Below, in pieces: positions 33,420 through 35,117 of a stretch of DNA of 35,117 nucleotides (the stretch's first letter is position 1; each line of letters opens with the position of its first letter). Made by a program: the position numbers and the translations under genes. A model generated the notes under the pieces. The model saw nothing but the letters and a program-made list of their open reading frames with translations, was not told the origin of the DNA and did not search any database. The stretch comes from Brachionus plicatilis (taxonomy: Eukaryota > Rotifera > Eurotatoria > Ploima > Brachionidae). Location: the NCBI GenBank assembly GCA_010279815.1, contig QEOQ01000526.1, forward strand, positions 128,871 to 163,987. Reading direction: 5' to 3'.

Positions 33420-34376
33420 ATGGAGTTGGCAAACATTACGATTTATTTTAACAGTTCTTCACAGACAAGAAACAAAGAGAATATGTTTTTTACCAATGAA
33501 CTTATTTACTTTTTTTCTTTAATATTTGAATTTATATGTTTAAACTTAATTGTAAGAGTAAAAAAAAATCTTATAAGAATTGAATATTTTATACTTATTA
33601 GCATGAATTTAGTTTTCATTTTGATAAAAATTAAAATAACTTTAGATGAATATTTGTTTAAAAGTAAAAAAAAAGTCATAGATCAATATTTTTGCTTAAT
33701 CTTATTTTCGTTTAATTTTTTAAATATAGAATTCTTTTCTCTATTGTTCTTGTATTCTCTTTTCCATTTAAATTGTATCAATTTATCTCGATGTCTTAAT
33801 AATTTGAAAGAATTGTTACAAAAATTAAAATTTTTTTTAATCTTTTTAATTGTAATCGGATTTTTTAGCTTTTTGTTCTTTTTTTCTTATGGTTTTTTAT
33901 TTAAAAAAGTATTTTTTGCAGTTAACAACATGAGCAACAACTGCTATTGCTATTATTCGCTAAAAAACAAAAAAGATAAATTGCATAATTTATTATCTTT
34001 TGGTGTCCAAATGATTCCAGCAGTATTGTCGCTTCTCAACTACGGATTCTGTCAAATTTATTTGATTAAGCGTATTTTTTTTTTGAAGTCAAATTTAATT
34101 CAACAACAAAGAGACAAAAAAAATTCAAAAATAATTTTTAAATTTTTTATTTTTTCCTTTCTGTCTAATTTAACTGTGTTTAGCTGGATTGTCAATGTAT
34201 TTCAAACAATATTTGACTTGGAATTTTTGATTGATTTAAGAAATAATCTATCAAGATTAAGTATTTATTTTTCACTTTTAAATCCATTAATTTTAATATT
34301 TGTTAATCATAAGCTCAAAAAGGAGTTTTTTAAAATTGTTAAAAATAAATTTTTTTTCTTTAAAAAAAAAAAATAA
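33420..34376 (+). CDS. Orphan rhodopsin-like seven-transmembrane receptor, intronless
   Basis: 318 residues starting MELANITIYFNSSS. The outside N-terminus carries N-glycosylation sequons (NIT, NSS). Seven hydrophobic segments follow, beginning near LIYFFSLIFEF, YFILISMNLVF, YFCLILFSFNF, FFLIFLIVIGF, FGVQMIPAVLS, IIFKFFIFSFL and LSIYFSLLNPL. A Cys at the start of TM3 (YFC) and Cys in the second outer loop (NNCYCYY) could form the usual disulphide. TM7 has NPLIL instead of NPxxY, followed by a basic helix-8-like KLKKEFFKI. The DRY position after TM3 is not conserved (LFHLN). These features suggest a class A GPCR of a fast-evolving, possibly chemosensory or peptide-receptor group. It couples outside ligands to G proteins if functional. 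The ligand is unknown. A tandem paralogue follows. Confidence 0.8.
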   Translation: MELANITIYFNSSSQTRNKENMFFTNELIYFFSLIFEFICLNLIVRVKKNLIRIEYFILISMNLVFILIKIKITLDEYLFKSKKKVIDQYFCLILFSFNFLNIEFFSLLFLYSLFHLNCINLSRCLNNLKELLQKLKFFLIFLIVIGFFSFLFFFSYGFLFKKVFFAVNNMSNNCYCYYSLKNKKDKLHNLLSFGVQMIPAVLSLLNYGFCQIYLIKRIFFLKSNLIQQQRDKKNSKIIFKFFIFSFLSNLTVFSWIVNVFQTIFDLEFLIDLRNNLSRLSIYFSLLNPLILIFVNHKLKKEFFKIVKNKFFFFKKKK

Positions 34377-34582
34377 AATTTTAGTTTGCTAAAAATAATT
34401 GTGGAAAAATAAAACTTTTTAATAAAAAATAAATTGATCATTGATTAGCAATTTGATATTCTAATTTTTGTCACGTAAAACAATCTGTATTTTTAATGTA
34501 TTTTATTAATAAATATTTTAATTTTTTTATCAAATTCAAAAAAATTGATCTAAGTTTTCGAAAAATACTAATTCCTATTAAA
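34377..34582 (+). other. Spacer between the two receptor genes
   Basis: About 200 bp with several AATAAA-type motifs (near 34370, 34409 and 34421) that can end the first receptor transcript. An in-frame ATG at 34496 precedes the second gene. The later ATG at 34583 is preferred because it gives an N-terminus of about the same length as the paralogue. Confidence 0.45.
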
Positions 34583-35117
34583 ATGAAATTTCAAAACGAG
34601 GTTTTCATAAACGAAAGTTTATACAATCAAACAACCAATTTTAATCGTGAGACCGAACTAAATAAATTTTATTTTTTGATTTCATTTATTTTTGACCTTC
34701 TTTCTGCGTTTATAATTTTAAAGGCAAAAAAAAATTAAATAAAATAGAATATTTAATACTAATTTTTTTATGGATCTTATTAATCGTAACAAAAACAAGA
34801 ATGACTTTTGTCATTTATTTAACAGATGAAAACCATTTAAATTTTGGTCGAATATTTTGCATAGCTATTTATTCATCAACATCAATAGATATAGAATATT
34901 ATTTGATTTTGTTCTATTATTCTTTATATCATTTATCATTTTTGAATCGGTCAATATTTCTCAAAAATTTAAATTCTTTTATTAACAAAACTTTTATTTT
35001 GTATGCATATTTCTTAATGACATATTTAACAATTGCAATTGGGTTGACTTTCTATGCGATTTATTATCAGGATATTTTATTTATAAATGATCTCAATAAA
35101 TCAGATTGCTTGGCATA
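34583..35117 (+). pseudogene. Second seven-transmembrane receptor paralogue, frameshifted and cut by the window end
   Basis: The first segment encodes MKFQNEVFINESLYNQTTNF (sequons NES, NQT) and a TM1 FYFLISFIFDLLSAFIILKA, ending KKN then TAA at 34736-34738. In the shifted frame the homology continues at once: LNKIEYLILIFLWILLI, aligning with LIRIEYFILISMNLVFI of the upstream receptor. It then runs through TM2, TM3 (IDIEYYLILFYYSLYHLSFLNRS) and TM4 to the window edge without a stop. One base is missing in the run of nine A and two T at 34727-34737; a T inserted there would restore KKNL as in the paralogue. This may be a real loss-of-function deletion or a homopolymer sequencing error. No intron of plausible length fits at this point. 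Confidence 0.72.

Overview
The window is AT-rich nuclear DNA from a small metazoan. Genes are split by many GT-AG introns of about 45-70 nt, a few introns are expanded to 0.7-2.2 kb, the code is standard, and the genes are animal-type: a transmembrane cadherin, rhodopsin-like GPCRs and a canonical tRNA-Phe. Short introns, AT bias, decayed LINEs and many foldback elements would fit a monogonont rotifer such as Brachionus. That taxon is an inference from style, not a match.

Layout. 1-8967 is mostly gene-poor and carries a tandemly duplicated block with an inverted-repeat element (458-1484), a doubtful two-exon gene (3027-3540), a 0.3 kb foldback element (5875-6198) and an orphan membrane-anchor exon (7246-7498). 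8968-14920 (+) is a complete ten-exon RRP12 ribosome-biogenesis gene encoding about 1451 residues. A tRNA-Phe(GAA) on the minus strand (15073-15145) lies between RRP12 and the 3' end of the next gene. 15860-30155 (-) is a complete 22-exon gene for a type I transmembrane, cadherin-repeat protein of about 1969 residues. I rebuilt it exon by exon with consistent phases, except at one junction (exon 11/12). 30156-33419 is repeat-rich: a decayed LINE reverse transcriptase (31860-32902, -), a 37-bp tandem array and a GC-rich palindromic block. 33420-34376 (+) is an intronless seven-transmembrane receptor gene, followed by a tandem paralogue (34583 to the window end) with a one-base frameshift at an A/T run.

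How parts relate. RRP12 and the tRNA are housekeeping translation genes. The cadherin (adhesion) and the GPCR pair (sensing) are divergent surface proteins. The strongest non-gene pattern is a set of foldback or MITE-like elements that recur in intergenic DNA and in the expanded introns. The same element sits at 5875-6198 and, inverted, in cadherin intron 14 (20312-20455), with a shorter trace in RRP12 intron 8. Elements sharing ends like CAGAGTTG sit in cadherin intron 17 next to a second LINE relic. These insertions account for much of the intron expansion in otherwise compact genes. I see no CRISPR, bacterial or viral gene system.
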